From the NCBI GenBank assembly GCA_946803715.1, contig CAMPET010000001.1:489952-553951 (forward strand): 64,000 bases of DNA. The letters run 5' to 3'. Origin of the DNA: Beroe ovata (Eukaryota > Ctenophora > Nuda > Beroida > Beroidae). Shown here piece by piece: positions 12,663-26,517 of the stretch. The position numbers and the translations under genes were made by a program. Below the pieces are notes generated by a model. That model ran no database searches, was not told the origin of the DNA, and was given only the letters and a program-made list of their open reading frames with translations. Position 1 is the stretch's first letter. Each line of letters begins with the position of its first letter.

Positions 12663-14711
12663 GTAAGTCTGAGGGAGTTTTGATTATCCGACTCCTTCAT
12701 CAAAAAGTCTCAGTCTCCTTCGAGAAGAAGATCATCTTTGATATTCAGGAGGAGCTGCAAATCTGTTCAAATCCTTATTAACAACCTCGAAAAAGGCCGT
12801 TAATACTTAAGTACCGTTAATACCTACATTCACGGACCTACTTCTATGCGGAGGTGTAAATTATCGAAAAATAAGTATGAAGAAGTATGAATTTCACACA
12901 TTTTCTCGAGAATGAATTATGTTTGGAATGGCACTTGTGAGAAAGAGTGAGATTTTTCATCGTTTTGAGGGAAATTATTGAGCTCTTAGCATTTTCATTC
13001 CATCGCGTAATCGTATTTGACAGGTTTGTATTCATCGATCTCAGATATAATCAAATTTTCACAACCTGATCAGAGATCATTTCACAAAATCATCAGTAAA
13101 GCAGAATTCCTTGACGACAAAAGATGTGTGATTCGATGATTGGTGCAGAATCAAACATCCCCGAAATACCCGATCGCATCTGGTCATCTATTATGATACC
13201 CATGGGAACACGAGAAGCTTGTCTCTCGATATTCGAGAGACGCGCTGCTCCAGTATAAACGATTTCGCCGCCACGTAATCATATAATACGTCACTCGCAG
13301 TCACATCATTGTTATCTTGTAATATGTCAGACGTCTGCATTGTCTGACAGAGTTTGACTGGATTAGACAATTGTGGACCCAGGAGGAGCGGCGATTGCGA
13401 GGGTGCAATTATGTGCTGTCTGTCATCCTGTCTGTCTGTCACTACTCATCTTATTGATAGTACTATCGAGGGATGATGATTGGCGATGGAATTTGGGTCA
13501 ATGGTCATGGAGAAAACGTTCTAGTGTCATAAGTTCAAGTCATAAGTTTCAAACATGGGAGCAGAGTATAGACTTAAATCCAACTCGAAAACATATTCAT
13601 ATAGATTCAAAACTAAACTTGACACCTATATCAAAAGGTGAGAATTGATAGTTCGTTATCAATACTCATCCCCTCCTATTTTCAGATCATGACGAGGATA
13701 CGATTGAAGTGGAACACTGTGAGTAGTTGACTCTGATTTTGTAGATTTTGTCTCAAACATAGCCACAAGTACAGAAAAGTGAAGAGCAATTATTCGCGCG
13801 ACTCCGTTTTTCGGCGAGACTTTAACATCGCGTGAAGGGTTCATTGCGCGCGCGCTCATCCTTGACACCGTTTTTCTGACACTCTTGACAGCACTTATTG
13901 ATATCATCAACGGGTCGAAGTGGACTGTTGACTCAATTTGACTCGTTTCAAGAAAGAAACCACGTACCATTCGACCATTTTAAACATATCGGCCGTATAC
14001 TTATTACTGTTGGTTATAGAGCATACAGTTAGTTACTCCGCCAACAGCCGAATTTCGTCAATATTATCCCTACAACAGACCTCCTCTGACCTCTACTATA
14101 TTGTGATTTATTCATTGCAATGCTGCATAATTATTCCTACTTCTGCTCGTAAATGACGAATTTTTGGCTCGTAACAGCTCGTATGATTCAAATTAGCGAC
14201 TCATTACATACTGGTTTAGTTAACCATCACACACAATCAAGACAATCATAGTCTCAATTTTTTCCTCGGCACTTAATCCTCATGACACCATGAAACCCCA
14301 ATTTTACCTCAAAGTTATCAGCTGTCAAATGATTGAAAAGCCGATCATCGGTAGGTATTAAGTTAGCACACTTCCCTTATTTTACAGTCATGGGTCTCGT
14401 GCCGTGGGAAACGCGTTCAAAAAACAGTCCCCACAAACGATATTTGATTTCCAAATCGCATTTCTCCCATGACATACATTCGATTTTCACGCTAATGGCG
14501 CAGCTAATGGTACAGCTGGTCACCATGACGAAACAACTGTACGAGGATCATGAACTGATCAGCTGGGACCATGCGCAGATGAGATGTAAATCAAATTATC
14601 GATCGGTTGACACCGCCCAAAACTGACAGGGTGTTGTTCATCTTATCATTTACTGACCGCTGAAACGGTTTTGTTCAGTTTAGGATTTGCAATCAACATT
14701 GGCGAAACCTC

Positions 14712-14770
14712 CTAATCTTATCCACTTACTCCAAATCTTATCCACTTACTTCCAAATCTTATCCACTTAC
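14712..14770 (+). repeat. Minisatellite, AATCTTATCCACTTAC x3
   Basis: Three units of about 20 bp with TCCA or TTCCA spacers. No gene nearby. Confidence 0.95.
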
Positions 14771-17084
14771 ATAGCGTTTCTAGACTAATTCGGGGTAGTT
14801 CCAAATTTGAATGCGGAAATGGTCATAAACTCAAAAGTCAAGACTGAAAGGCGAAGGGTAGGAGAACTGAAACTTTATATTCAGAGTAATTATTATTGTC
14901 GTTTAACACACACCCAACTTTAACCTCTGGCTGATAGATCTGTACCTTGGCTTAACTTGATTCATGACCTAGATAATAACATATTATTGTTTATTAAATC
15001 GAGAGATAGTGTAATGAAGTTAAAATACGAAGATCTAACTAATATAAGATTATCGCGAATCGAGTTTTGTTGGTTTGTATTATTTAAACTCGGTTTGAAA
15101 TCAGTTCTATATTTAGACTAATAAGTTTGTGATTTTGGCAATTATTTTACCTGTGATAATTTAAATTGTAAGTAGGTACGTGAAACAAACTCGGCTATCT
15201 TTTATCAAATGCTTTGTCCATTCCATGGCATATATAATCTTTGTGCTGTATGCAGCTATTGCAGCTGTCAAGTTATTTATATTTAATACTTTTCAGTCTT
15301 CTATTATCTCTTCGCATTCTGAAGCTTTCATAGTATAAAAGCTTTCATAGTATAAAACTTTTGCAACGTGATTTTGAAGTTGAGAAGAACTCTTCTCTTC
15401 TCCGTGTGTCAATACACTTCATCACGCATATGTATGCATTGCACGTCTTCCTAGTGCGTCTAGTATAGTTTTTGAAACCCTACATCAGCTCGATTCTCCA
15501 TTTCATATGTTAAAACATGACTCTCTGATCACGTGATTCCTGATGACGTCAATCAGGATACCCAGATTCACGGCTGCACCTTTCCTTTTCTCATTTAAAC
15601 AGGGTTTTACCCTTGGCACTTCATGGAAAAACCTTTTACGTGATTCCCCCGTATTTTTTAACCAGGGGTTTAACTTTTGGTGTCTGTTCTTGGTGTCTTC
15701 AGGAGTAAAATATACTATAGCGTGTTGGTCTCGGATTTTTCAATCATTTGTGCCCAATTTGGTTTGAAATTGCGTTACGACGATGCGTTTCATTTGGTTA
15801 ATTAAGGATTTATCAATAGAATATTGACTTTTTAGGTTCATTAATCAATAGGGTCTCGATTTTCACAAATTTTCACTCACATAATTATTTTCAGGTTTTC
15901 AAATGTGATCAATTTTTGGATTTTCAGAGAAAATCTGATTGGTTTGTTCGGTGTTGACATTCTACCTGTTATATATATGGCCGAACGCGCATGCTTCTAA
16001 CTATGTCGATCAACACAAGCCTCTATGTGCTTTATACTGTTCTGTTGTCAGGTCATATGTTACACTTCCGCCGCCATGGTCACGCGTATAGAGGTATAGG
16101 TACCAAATCTTGCATTTTTCTTGCAACATAACTCTCTCTCTACCTGTCGCTTTCGTGGATTATGAATGTAGAATTTTGTCGAAGTTGGAACATATATGTT
16201 ATTGTACCAGGTTTTGTGTGTGTCAGTGTGTACTGTTTGTGAGCACTGTTTGTATGAGCTTTTTGTGTGTGTTTTTATCCACGGTGCATGCGTGTAAGAT
16301 ATTTTTTGCAAATATCTTGCTGAATTTCATTGAAGAAACTGTGCTGTTTTCCGAGGCAACAGATCCTACTGTTAATTCGCAAGTTTTTGTCGTGCTTCTG
16401 CTGTATATAATCCCTTCTCAAGAAAAACGCCTGATACTAGGTTTGAAGTTTTGTTGGTACTGTCCTTTGCATAGCTTGAAGATTTTGCATGAGATTCTAT
16501 GATAGAACTTTCAAGTCCATCGGCAGATCAGATTTGGGAGCTATCCTTAAATGAGACAGATTGAGGCAGATGAAGGGTTGTGTTGACCAATGGCCATTAA
16601 CTTCTGGATGGATGATCTGATTGACATGAAACGGGACCTGACATTTAATGAACTGAACACTGAACAGTCTCAATTGGTCTCGTGATAAATATCTCTCCAC
16701 CATCTCTATACCAAGACCGTCAATTTCGAACTTTCTCCTCAACAATTTGCATTCTCTTTACTTAACCACACCCTTTATGCGCACCTCATGTTTGTGAGAC
16801 GCATATATCTTTGTTAGAATGTTAGGTTGCGGGGCATTCCACAGAGCGGCTACTAACATGTAAATGTAATAACAAAACAGGAGTCAATTGCCCAATTGGT
16901 GTGAAATTGGTGTGAAATTTTATGGAATGTGATTATTTCCTTTTCCGGGGGCCTATGCTTGACATTATCCAGCTGTAAGTAGTTAAGTGATCGCGGTGCG
17001 ACTCTTTATCCGCCCTTATTGCTCTTGTTCCAGCCAAAGTTTTGGTTGTAGTATCTGCTTTTAACTTAAAATTGTCATGTGAAC

Positions 17085-17137
17085 TGAAATAACTGCGACA
17101 CAACTGCGACACAACTGCAACACAACTGCAACACAAA
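17085..17137 (+). repeat. 11/12-bp minisatellite, CTGCRACACAA
   Basis: Four consecutive units: CTGCGACACAA twice, then CTGCAACACAA twice. Confidence 0.9.
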
Positions 17138-18095
17138 TATAAACTATCGTAGGCGGTAGGATCAGATACATCATTTTATAGTTGTTGTTCAAGTTCTTTT
17201 TTCTGTTTTTCGGGGAATCTTCCAGTGCTGTTCCCGGAATCACGCCCTTTATTATTACTAAATTCATCGCTAAATTATCCGCTATTTCATCACCTGATAA
17301 ATTTTGACACATAGTGTTCATTTCTTTCGTATACTTTTGCCATACCTTTAGTCGATATTTGGTCGAATTTTGTTAATTTATATCTTGCAGAATTTTGTGT
17401 TTGACAATATCTTTCTGTGCCCTGGCCCCAGCGGCTTCCCCTTTACTGTAACAATCGCGCTCGTCAGTAATAGTGCTTTTTTCGTTACTCACGTTAAGAT
17501 GCAATTAAAAATGATGAATCGAAGCTGAATTTTTAATTATTCATAGCCACAGATCTATCTTGCAACAGCTCGTTTTTCTAATCTAGATCCATGAAACAAT
17601 TACTATTAACTCTGTTGTTGCTAACAAATAATTGTTGCTTTTGCACTACAGACGCCAAACATTCTGCTGTTAGCAACTTAGCCTATCATAGCAGCCTGAT
17701 CTATTAGCAACTCAATTTATAATGAATGACATTGATATATCATAATGATATGTAAATGGTGTAATTTCATCAATCAATGGTTGCTCTATATATTATGATG
17801 GATCATATTTTGTATCATTGCCTTATCTCAGTGGCTTGCAGTAGTAGTATGTACCTATGTCGGTTACAGCTGTAATAATCTACAAGTGTTTCTGATGTTA
17901 GAAGTATTGATATTTGTTAAGTATCAAGTACTGTCGGTTGGATCGTTAGGAACCATTAGACTCTGAAATTGGTTGACGGTGGTAAATACTGACTCACCAT
18001 GACCATATATGGAATAATTTGGACTGTCTGGACGGTTCTTGTACTGGTTTGTTGATCGGTTAGGGTATTAAGCTTCTAGATCGAGTGCTTCGTAT

Positions 18096-18162
18096 GTTGA
18101 TTGATTGATTGATTGATTGATTGATTAATTGATTGATTGATCGATTGATTGGTCGATTGATT
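18096..18162 (+). repeat. (TTGA)n tetranucleotide microsatellite
   Basis: About 16 TTGA units with occasional TTAA or TCGA changes. Confidence 0.97.
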
Positions 18163-18743
18163 GAGACAAAAAATGTTATACAGACTCGAGTTATTCCATC
18201 ACAGTGATAAGTCCTATACCTACTATTATCACTTCAAACCGAATGCAATAGATTCTTCGGAAAAGATGATTTTTGCTATAATCAAGGGTTTATCGTTCCA
18301 TAATTGGGCTTTGAGCAGGATTAATACGTCCATAAGTGACTTGAATAGGTTTCAGATGCCTAAGACATATTCTCCACATCTTGGTGAATTCGTCTCAGAA
18401 GACGCGTGGTTTAGTCTTTTGTACTTTAGAGTACAATTTTGAATTAAATCCCTAGTTTTCTTCAATCTGGTTAAATTTTATCACCTCCCAAATTTGGTTT
18501 TAGCACTTGACTTCAAGAACATGCTTTGATAATTATCACTTTTTAGAGCCTGATGGCGCATAATGATTTCGAAAACGCATTCTCCGACGATTCGGATATT
18601 AAACTCATTAATCAAAATAACTCTCCGCTAATTTGAGTTTGATGGTTTTAAAATTTGTCCCTGGGTGTGATTGTATGGAGTTTGGAGGATTAAACCCATA
18701 TCATCATATTATAGTCAAAAACAATTGAAATTGTTTGGGTTTN

Positions 18744-18838
18744 CCCTCGGCCCTTTGGGCCTCGGGCAGTGCTCCCGGCCCTACGGGCCGGGACCACGCC
18801 CATTTTCTCTCCGTGACTGCGGGCGCTTGCCAGCGCCC
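18744..18838. other. GC-rich island of three consecutive hairpins
   Basis: Three stem-loops follow one another. First is an imperfect palindrome, CCCTCGGCCC-TTT-GGGCCTCGGG, with a 2-nt internal mismatch. Second is a perfect 9-bp stem, TCCCGGCCC-TAC-GGGCCGGGA. Third is a perfect 7-bp stem, GGGCGCT-TGCC-AGCGCCC. The island is far GC-richer than its surroundings and begins right after a single undetermined base at 18743. It does not look like a tRNA and I recognise no family. Confidence 0.8.
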
Positions 18839-21089
18839 TGATCTCGATACCTATAACTTTGTGTTTTGTTATTACATGTCAGAGTGTTTTGATCAGATTG
18901 ACGCTAGGGTTGTGTTGCTTCTTAAGTCCCTGGATGTTGCTATAGCAATGCAACGTTATGTTCACGGTAGGCGTTCAAGATTTGGCCTCGATTGATTCTC
19001 ATATTTTCCTCCAGAGCGCAGAGTTTTTTCTTCTTTTTTCTAAGCCGTGTCATTGTTAGCTGAATTGCTCCGCATTGAAATGTGTGAGTATCTGTGTGTG
19101 TGTGCACTGTGCGTGTTTTACAAACAGTGTTTGTGACTGATGATAAAAACTGTGACAAATGAACTGTTGAGAAAACACTTGTCATGTGTTGTGTGTGTGT
19201 GTCTGTGTGTGTTGTGTATGTGTGTTTGTGGGTGAGTGTATGTTTGTGTCATGTGTGTTTGTGTCATGCGTGTGTTGGCTAGAGTTCTGCGGATCAACAT
19301 GACGGCTGTGTGCTAGACTATCTCCATCATGCCAATGTCTACGTTGACCATTGTCCGATATATGAACAGGGGAAGGAGCACATCCCATAATATATGGCAT
19401 GCGATTCGTATATCACCTATGATATAAGTCTATAATCCGGTCATATATATCATGTCAACTAATGTGACCAGCACTTGGTCATCCAACAGCTCTAATTTTG
19501 CGTCTTTTTGGGCCGTATAAGTCCTTGTATTTGAGATTGTTTCTATTTTACTGTTTTTGGTTTTTCTTCATCTTGCTCACCTTCAATCTTTCAATAGGAC
19601 GAAAGCAGTCCAGAGTTCAGTATAACTGCATAGTATAGATGACTATTTCTTATTTATCTACTTCTATTCACATAATTACCAGTAGCCCTTAATTATCTAA
19701 TAATAATGTAATCTAGAGCAAATCCATATGAATTTGGCACATTAATCACCCTTTCTAACTGCAAACATATGGCACAAGGGTCCTAACGTTTGGTTCAGTT
19801 CATACCAATATATGTGCCTAGTTAGAAATCCGTAGACAATAGACACTCGCATGTCCGGTTGATAGATGGATCAGACATTTCCGTATGCCATGTTGTCATT
19901 GATGTGCTCTCTATAACCAGCCCTGGCTAGTAAATCCCCTTATATCAGACCCTTATATTTCAATAGGTGACGGCATCCTGCTACGTTTTGTTACACATAG
20001 CTATTGAATTGATGTGACACACATAATATATTGACTACGAGTAGTTATCAAATTCACAGCGTGTCATGATAATATTCTGCTATATTATGCTGACATTATC
20101 CTATGGTGGGTGCAATTTTGATAATAAAATGTCATATTTCCGTCGGTCCAAGGCATATATTGAAGTGTCCGAGGCCTCTTGCTGGGACTCACTGTCAAAC
20201 ATATGCACAACTACATACAACATGCCCTGTGGTTTTATCAAGCCAGAGTGCAGCATATAATTGTTTTTCTACGACTACTTTCGTCATTTTTCCACCCAAA
20301 CGAACAACCGTGAAGTGTCATATAGTTTGAATATTATTTTATTGTACGATTTCATTACTATTTACACGTACTTTACTTAACAAACCCCTTGTTTTTTTAT
20401 AATCAACTTTCTCGTTATAAAAGCTTTTGAGAATTGGTCGTTTTCGTTCTAAACTTGGCAGCGGAAATACTTAATCTTGGACTATGTGGTATCAGAGCCA
20501 TCTACATTTTACAATAGTTGTTGATAACTCAAGCAATTAACTGATGGTCGAGTTTAACATCATCATATTATATTGATGATTGGTCATCAATATGACATGC
20601 GTCGGCTAAACGCCAAATATAACGTCAGAACTCAGAAACAACTTTTTGTCTGTCCGCATAAGTGGGGACGCTAATTTCAAGTTAGCACTATCATCATAAT
20701 ATATATTCATTGTCTTCTTAGCTGGCTGCTGTGCAGTCTAAATCCTTTCCATCTTATGGAGGTGACATTAGTCTGTAACGATAGTAAAATGGCTATTAGC
20801 AATTCAGATCCCTTACCGATAGAACTATCAGATCCTTGGTAATTGGCGAACTGCGAAGTTCGAGAGGAAGATGGTCAGAACAACTGTAGAAGTACTTACT
20901 ATAGTATTAAGTGCTGGTTTTCATGGAAAAAATCCCATATCAATAAGTACTAAGATTGATAATTGCTTTTTTCGGGAGTAGCACTAAGTTTAATCATAAG
21001 GTCCTATAATTGACTCTACCCCACAACCAGAATGAAAGAAAAGATCAAAGGAAGGTTGAGAACCAGGTCATCAATCCACACAACAAGCA
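18839..21089. other. No gene recognised
   Basis: GT-rich repeats at 19.1-19.3 kb, then AT-rich DNA. A frame at 20789 (MAISNSDPLPIELSDPW) meets a GTAATT in phase 2, which does not match the K2P acceptor. Confidence 0.55.
19085..19275 (+). repeat. Imperfect (GT)n region
   Basis: GTGTGTGTGCACTGTGCGTG is followed, after a spacer, by GTGTGT, GTTGTGTATGTG and repeated TTTGTGTCATG units. Confidence 0.9.
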
Positions 21090-21431
21090 ATGCATCCAAC
21101 TCAAAATGATGAAGACCACGATTCCAATTCCCATGGAGGAACAAGTCCCTCAAACGGGGTCACCCCTGACAGAACCCATGTTGGCTTCGCTAAGTCCAGC
21201 TCTGATGGTCACCCCAGCAGCCATGGTGTCAAGGGGGAGACCTCCAGACCGGTCAACATGGCCGCACGAACCAGATGGATTATAGGGACGATGAAGGCAC
21301 AGAATGAGGCAGTGAAAGAAGAGACTGTGACCCCGGGCATGAAGCTGGCTCAGGTGGTGGAGGCCCAGGTGAAGCTGAACAGGTGGGGCAGGATGAAACG
21401 GAGGCTCACCAGGAGGATGACCATTGTCAAG
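21090..21431 (+). CDS. Candidate first exon 5 (114 codons, GC-rich island)
   Basis: A GC-rich island stands out from AT-rich flanks. The longest frame begins MHPTQNDEDHDSNSHGGTSP and runs 114 codons to AAG/GTTTGT, phase 0 (the acidic-protein gene also uses GTTTGT donors). The first half is polar and acidic; the second half is basic (RWGRMKRRLTRRM). Other frames are open over parts of the island, and a competing frame ends in an acidic DETEAHQEDDHCQ. An in-frame CAG/GTGAAG donor lies inside. The coding frame is therefore uncertain, although some exon here is likely. Confidence 0.35.
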
Positions 21432-23677
21432 GTTTGTCAAGGGAATCATCTCATTAAATAGTGGATGGGATTAGGGATTTGGGACTTTTCGTGGTTGAGA
21501 ATAGCGGGTTTATAAATATTCTTTCAGCATTGGTTTCCACATCATTGAAATGGTACCAAATTCATAAGCAAAATATGTGCACGTGATCTTGTGCTGACGT
21601 CTTATTTTAGATCTGCTCAATTACGTGGTCTTTTTCAACAAAATGTCATTTCCTGGTTCCCTAAATTCCTCGTACGGGAATCTCAACATCCTAGTGATCA
21701 AGGATCATGAGTCCTATAACTGAAGATTCCCTAAAGTACACAGGTCTTGGGTCTATGCACTTCACGATAATACCTATATGAGTGTGGGCGAAAGCCCTGC
21801 TCAATACTCTACCTAGGATGTCATTAAAACTTCCCTGACCCTCTATCTATCTATATCTCTCACGCTGATTATTGTACCACACAAAACATCTCTAACGACC
21901 GATTCTCGTGATTATGATGATCAATACGACCAAACGTAGATCCCCCGACCCCCTTCCTTTCATATCCACGGATGATGTCTGATATATATTGGTGATGGAT
22001 TATAACACAAACACAGTAATGATCTGTATATATATTGGATGATAGGCAGTGCAGAAGAGCGAGGGAGAGAACCTTAGCTTGGGTATTGGGCAGCCTTAAG
22101 TGGTCCTTAGCCGGTACAATTATAGACAATTGTTAAGCGGTTAAATGAGGCCGGAAGAGGAAATTTATTATCAGGAGATGGTGTGTTAAATTTATTATCG
22201 AGTGAGCTATAGATATAAATATACTGGACCCGGTCAGTATGTTGTGTATTGTTTAGCCTTGTCATTGCCAATTTAGTTTTTATATACGGCCAATATATAT
22301 ATCGATATATTTAAAGTGGATCCATTTAAATTGCTCAGTTGCTATCTAGAGAATTTGCCTCGTGGTAGCTCTGATCTCAGCGAACACATACCGACCTCTC
22401 TGCTCACTTTTTCGTGGACACCAACTCAGTTTGATCCGATTGCTATTACACTTCGGTTGTTGTCAAAGCTTCTCATTCTGTTGAGAAATCTCAGCATTTT
22501 GTCATCATGAATAACATGAACAAGCAGGTAACTGCAGTTAAACTGATGGAAATATTCCTGAATTCTTCTCATACCAGCTATTTAAAATTGATCGGAAATT
22601 TGGGAAGATTGGAATTTGGGGATTTACTAAATTCCCTCACAGACAATAACAAAAAAATCGTTTCGAATTAACCGACAACCGTTTGAACAGCGGCTGCAAA
22701 ACACCAGTTTTGTCACCAAATAACATTCCAAATTTGAGAATAGACACAAAATCCCCTCCTTTAACGTGCTATATATGGTGAGAATGCAGATCACCAATGC
22801 GGGCCGCGTGCGCGTGCCGAATGATAAAAACCATTTTGAGAATTCTTTGCCAGGTTTAATGAATCATTATATCGCGTTTAATGAGCTCATTATGGTCATT
22901 AAATTTGTCTTCTTGGGAAGGAGGAGAATTTGGTCTGTCTGAAGGAGATCAGCTCTGGTCTTAAATTCGTTTAGAACAAACATTTCTCACTTGCTTTGAT
23001 CGTGACTTTTGTGACCTTCAAGCGCTCTTTAGACATTCCTGACAAAAAATATATATTTCTACAACCTTTTGAACATCAACATTTATATAGGAGCACAACT
23101 ATATTCTGATCCCAGCAGGCTAACACAACTTCCAATCCTGCTGCGTGCCTGACCAGACAACAACAACATACATTCCGAAGCGGTCACTAGTCGCATGAGC
23201 TTCCGGGAAAATTCACGGCTTTTTCACCACACTTCTCGAATATAAACACACATCCTACAGAACGATGGCTAAATCGAGTTTACAGCGGTTATATTATGAT
23301 TTATGGTTACTCGATTTGCTGTATTCATAAATATATGCGGCGATTCGAATAAAATATAGTCTTTAAGTCCCATATTTTCTCAGGATAGCACATTTGTAAC
23401 TATCCCCGATATAACCATAAGTGATAAGTATCGGTAGTAACTCTATTTTTCACAAAATACGATAAACGGACTGGAGAAATTGTTATTTTCCTGCTCGAAG
23501 CGAACCACTAAATTGCTACTTTCCCCTTTCTCTCTCCCGTCTCTTCTCCGTAATTGGGCTATAAATCCGTGAACAAATGACACATTCATTAATTCCACTG
23601 TAATTCTTCATTTTCTTCATAGCCAGAATAGAAGTCCTCCATAGAAAAACATATTAAGAGCTGATCCTAGTCTTTGT

Positions 23678-23680
<3 letters not shown>

Positions 23681-23728
<48 letters not shown>

Positions 23729-23729
23729 A

Positions 23730-23783
<54 letters not shown>
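23681..23783 (+). repeat. Compound (TC)n(AC)n microsatellite
   Basis: About 45 bases of TC are followed by CACTCACTC and about 50 bases of AC. It is uninterrupted and is among the longest perfect simple repeats in the window. Confidence 0.98.
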
Positions 23784-23784
<1 letters not shown>

Positions 23785-25110
23785 CTGCCTCACACTCATT
23801 TCTCACAGCACCTCCCCTGCTATTTATATTACAGACTTAGAACAGGAATAATTCCTGTACCTGGGCAGTAGGCGTACCTCCTCTGCTGCAGCACACGTCG
23901 CTTAGCTTCGCCTTGAGAAGTCTAGAGTAGTGACCGCTAGTGAGGATCCTACAGATCAGCTGCTGGACTTCTAATTCGAGACCTGCTAAGTGTGTGTTCG
24001 TGCGTGAGCCTCTTATTTAGAGGTTCTAAAAACACACGTTCAGTTTATAAAGCAGTTCTCAATTTCGATATTATATTTGTCATGATGAGCGTTTGGAGCA
24101 AGTTTTTTCTGCAATAATATTTGTCATGATAGTGATCGCGTAGGTGGGTTGCGCTTACTGTGCTAGGAAGTGAGCTCCATTTAAGACAGTCATCTCCTCA
24201 TTCATCATATCTGAAACATATCCGTGGCTGCATAATGCGTGGTCTACTTCACTTGAATGTATAATTACACGAGATATCAAAACACTCCCATATTATTATC
24301 TCCTGCACATTATAGCATTCAGTTCATGATTATAGCTTGGTTTCACTACATTACTGCGACCAACACCATTCAGTTCTCTGAAATTGCACACATGCACTTA
24401 CGACTGCATATTGCTTAGGCGTGGTATAGATTCTGCACGTGGTTAGAGACATATCTTGACTCGGATCCCGAGCATGCCATATACAACTAGTTTTAGTTAC
24501 CATTCTATCATACCTACCTTCACGTTAGAAGTCATGGTTTGTTAACTGGCCCTTATTAATGAGTTAATTGATTCGAACGATGTTGTACACAGCTATAACT
24601 CGGCTCTTCCTAATCCTTGGATGGTCGTGAACATATATTGTATGATTTTTGTCCTAAATCCTTCATATTATTGAACAAAAAAGATGAAAATAAAAATGTA
24701 CTCACGGCGCTATACTAGGTATAAAAAGCACGAGGGAATTTAGATTACGTATTCGCGTCCCTCCCTCCCTCAGTTCTCTATATAATGCTCTTGTAGACCT
24801 ACATTATATTGGTCATGATTCTGTCCATGATTCTGTCCAGGATTCTGTCCCTAATATGTAGACGTGTTATATTATTCCCATAGAAATCGGGTATTTTGTA
24901 CTATTGGGTATCTATGATCCCTAGCATCATTCAAAATGAGTAGACACGCCCCATGAATTGCATTTGAAAATAGTGACGTAGATAATGCCAAAGGTAGATG
25001 TTAACTAGACTCTATAATAGTTAGTTAACTATATCGTATACCTCTACTATATAAGTGGAATCATATCTCACTGCGGCTCGTGTTATGAATTTATTCCAGA
25101 GATAGAGTTC

Positions 25111-25366
25111 ATTGTCTCACACTCTCACACACACTCACTCACACACACACACACACACACACNNNNNNNNNNNNNNNNNNNNNNNNNNNNNNNNNNNNNN
25201 NNNNNNNNNNNNNNNNNNNNNNNNNNNNNNNNNNNNNNNNNNNNNNNNNNNNNNNNNNNNNNNNNNNNNNNNNNNNNNNNNNNNNNNNNNNNNNNNNNNN
25301 NNNNNNNNNNNNNNNNNNNNNNNTCTCCCTCACACACTCACACACACACACACACTCACCCACATG
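25111..25366 (+). repeat. CA-rich microsatellite interrupted by an assembly gap
   Basis: CACACTCA and (AC)n flank 161 Ns at 25163-25323. Translated frames across the gap are meaningless. Confidence 0.95.
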
Positions 25367-26454
25367 TTCCATCCGTTGTCACTCCGAGCACATTCGTCAT
25401 GTATAGCTCTACTTCTAGCTCTTAGTAGGCAACGATCGTAGTTTAGACTCTTTTTATGGCTCTTAAAACAAGAGTTACTCTGAATTGTTCTTTGATTTCG
25501 TCATGTCGTCCTAGTGATAAAATATCAGGACCCAGCCTCTTTACAGTTCACATATATGTTGACAGTCGCCTCAGTTTCACCATGCTTTTTTCATCGCTTG
25601 ATCCTCATTGCCTGAAAACCTCAAAGTGACGTCATAACTCATATACTGTCACCCCACTTCACTCGCAAGCGTGTGTCGACCAGGGCCAGATACGAACAAA
25701 TTTTAAACTCACCAATGACACCGTAATATCTATCTGAAAACCAGTGACATGTGAGGCTGGCCCCACTTTTTCTCTCGTAATATAACATCTCAAAAGTTGA
25801 AACCACTCTCACATATATTCTCCTCCTCTCATAAATATATTTCTTCATTGAGAATCTTGTCGTACCTAGAACAGTGAGACCGATGTCAAAGCTTATAGGA
25901 GTTGACCATTGACCATCGACCAGTGTCTGTACACAGATTCCATATACGTCTTTTAACAACTTTGGAACGAATGGGCGATATCTCAAGAAAAAACATAATT
26001 TGCTGAATAAATGTGGTGATATTTGATTCGATATCCCTATTCGTATACTCATATTATATTGGCAAAAATATGCCATTCCTTAAAATAATTCACCGTTTTA
26101 TCTTCTTCTTTTCTTGATCGCAAAGTTCTGAGCTCTATTACAAGTTTCCGCCTGCAATGGGTCAGTCTGATCGTGATATGGGGTCTATCAAAATGGTAAG
26201 CCTGGATCATCACGGCAAGGAACGACCCCACTTGAATACCAGTCTCTATGATAAGAAGGTATATTGCCTTACCACCAGATGATTCATCACAAAAAATCAA
26301 GATCATTACGGGCCCAAATTGTGATGAATATCCTTTTTCTGAGTTCAAAATTTCCCTCTCTTTTTTAATTTTTGGACTGCTATGCCGCGCGCGGTTTACT
26401 ATATGGTTATGAAAGAAACATCAGACAAACTTCACATTTCTGTACTTGATATAA

Positions 26455-26517
26455 ATGAACAGTAAGTTCGCACTGAGAAACAATTATGATAATCATCATT
26501 CATTTCAGAGCCGCGGA
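26455..26517 (+). other. Possible N-terminal extension or 5' splice junction of the K2P gene
   Basis: An in-frame ATG at 26455 would add 21 residues before the ATG at 26518. However, the stretch contains a GTAAGT donor-like site at 26462 and a TTCATTTCAG acceptor ending at 26508. A 47-nt intron between them would be shorter than any other intron in this window. The likelier reading is that only the acceptor is real and it receives an upstream first exon. Confidence 0.4.

Larger units (their letters stand above)
12663..18743. other. No gene recognised
   Basis: AT-rich with the small tandem repeats listed separately and a doubled GCTTTCATAGTATAAAA at about 15325-15358. At 16076 a GCCGCCATGG context opens six codons (MVTRIE) before a GTATAG, too short to call. 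Confidence 0.55.
21432..26454. other. No gene recognised
   Basis: AT-rich. Contains the TC/AC repeat, the 161-N gap and a triple ATTCTGTCC repeat near 24810-24850. A 145-codon minus-strand frame at 25639-26076 shows no domain. Confidence 0.55.

Noticed and set aside
16110-16502. 130-codon plus-strand frame with hydrophobic runs
   Set aside because: Cys/Val/Phe richness comes from translated GTGTGT-like DNA; no family similarity.
18551-18640. Frame MAHNDFENAFSDDSDIKL as a further K2P first exon
   Set aside because: It looks like a channel N terminus but reaches a stop without a GT donor.
531-22527. Very short ATG-to-donor frames at 531, 16076 and 22507 (2-7 codons)
   Set aside because: All are phase 0, but so short that chance explains them.
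25639-26076. 145-codon minus-strand open frame
   Set aside because: No domain or membrane pattern and no splice context. A frame of this length can arise by chance in 64 kb of two-stranded sequence.
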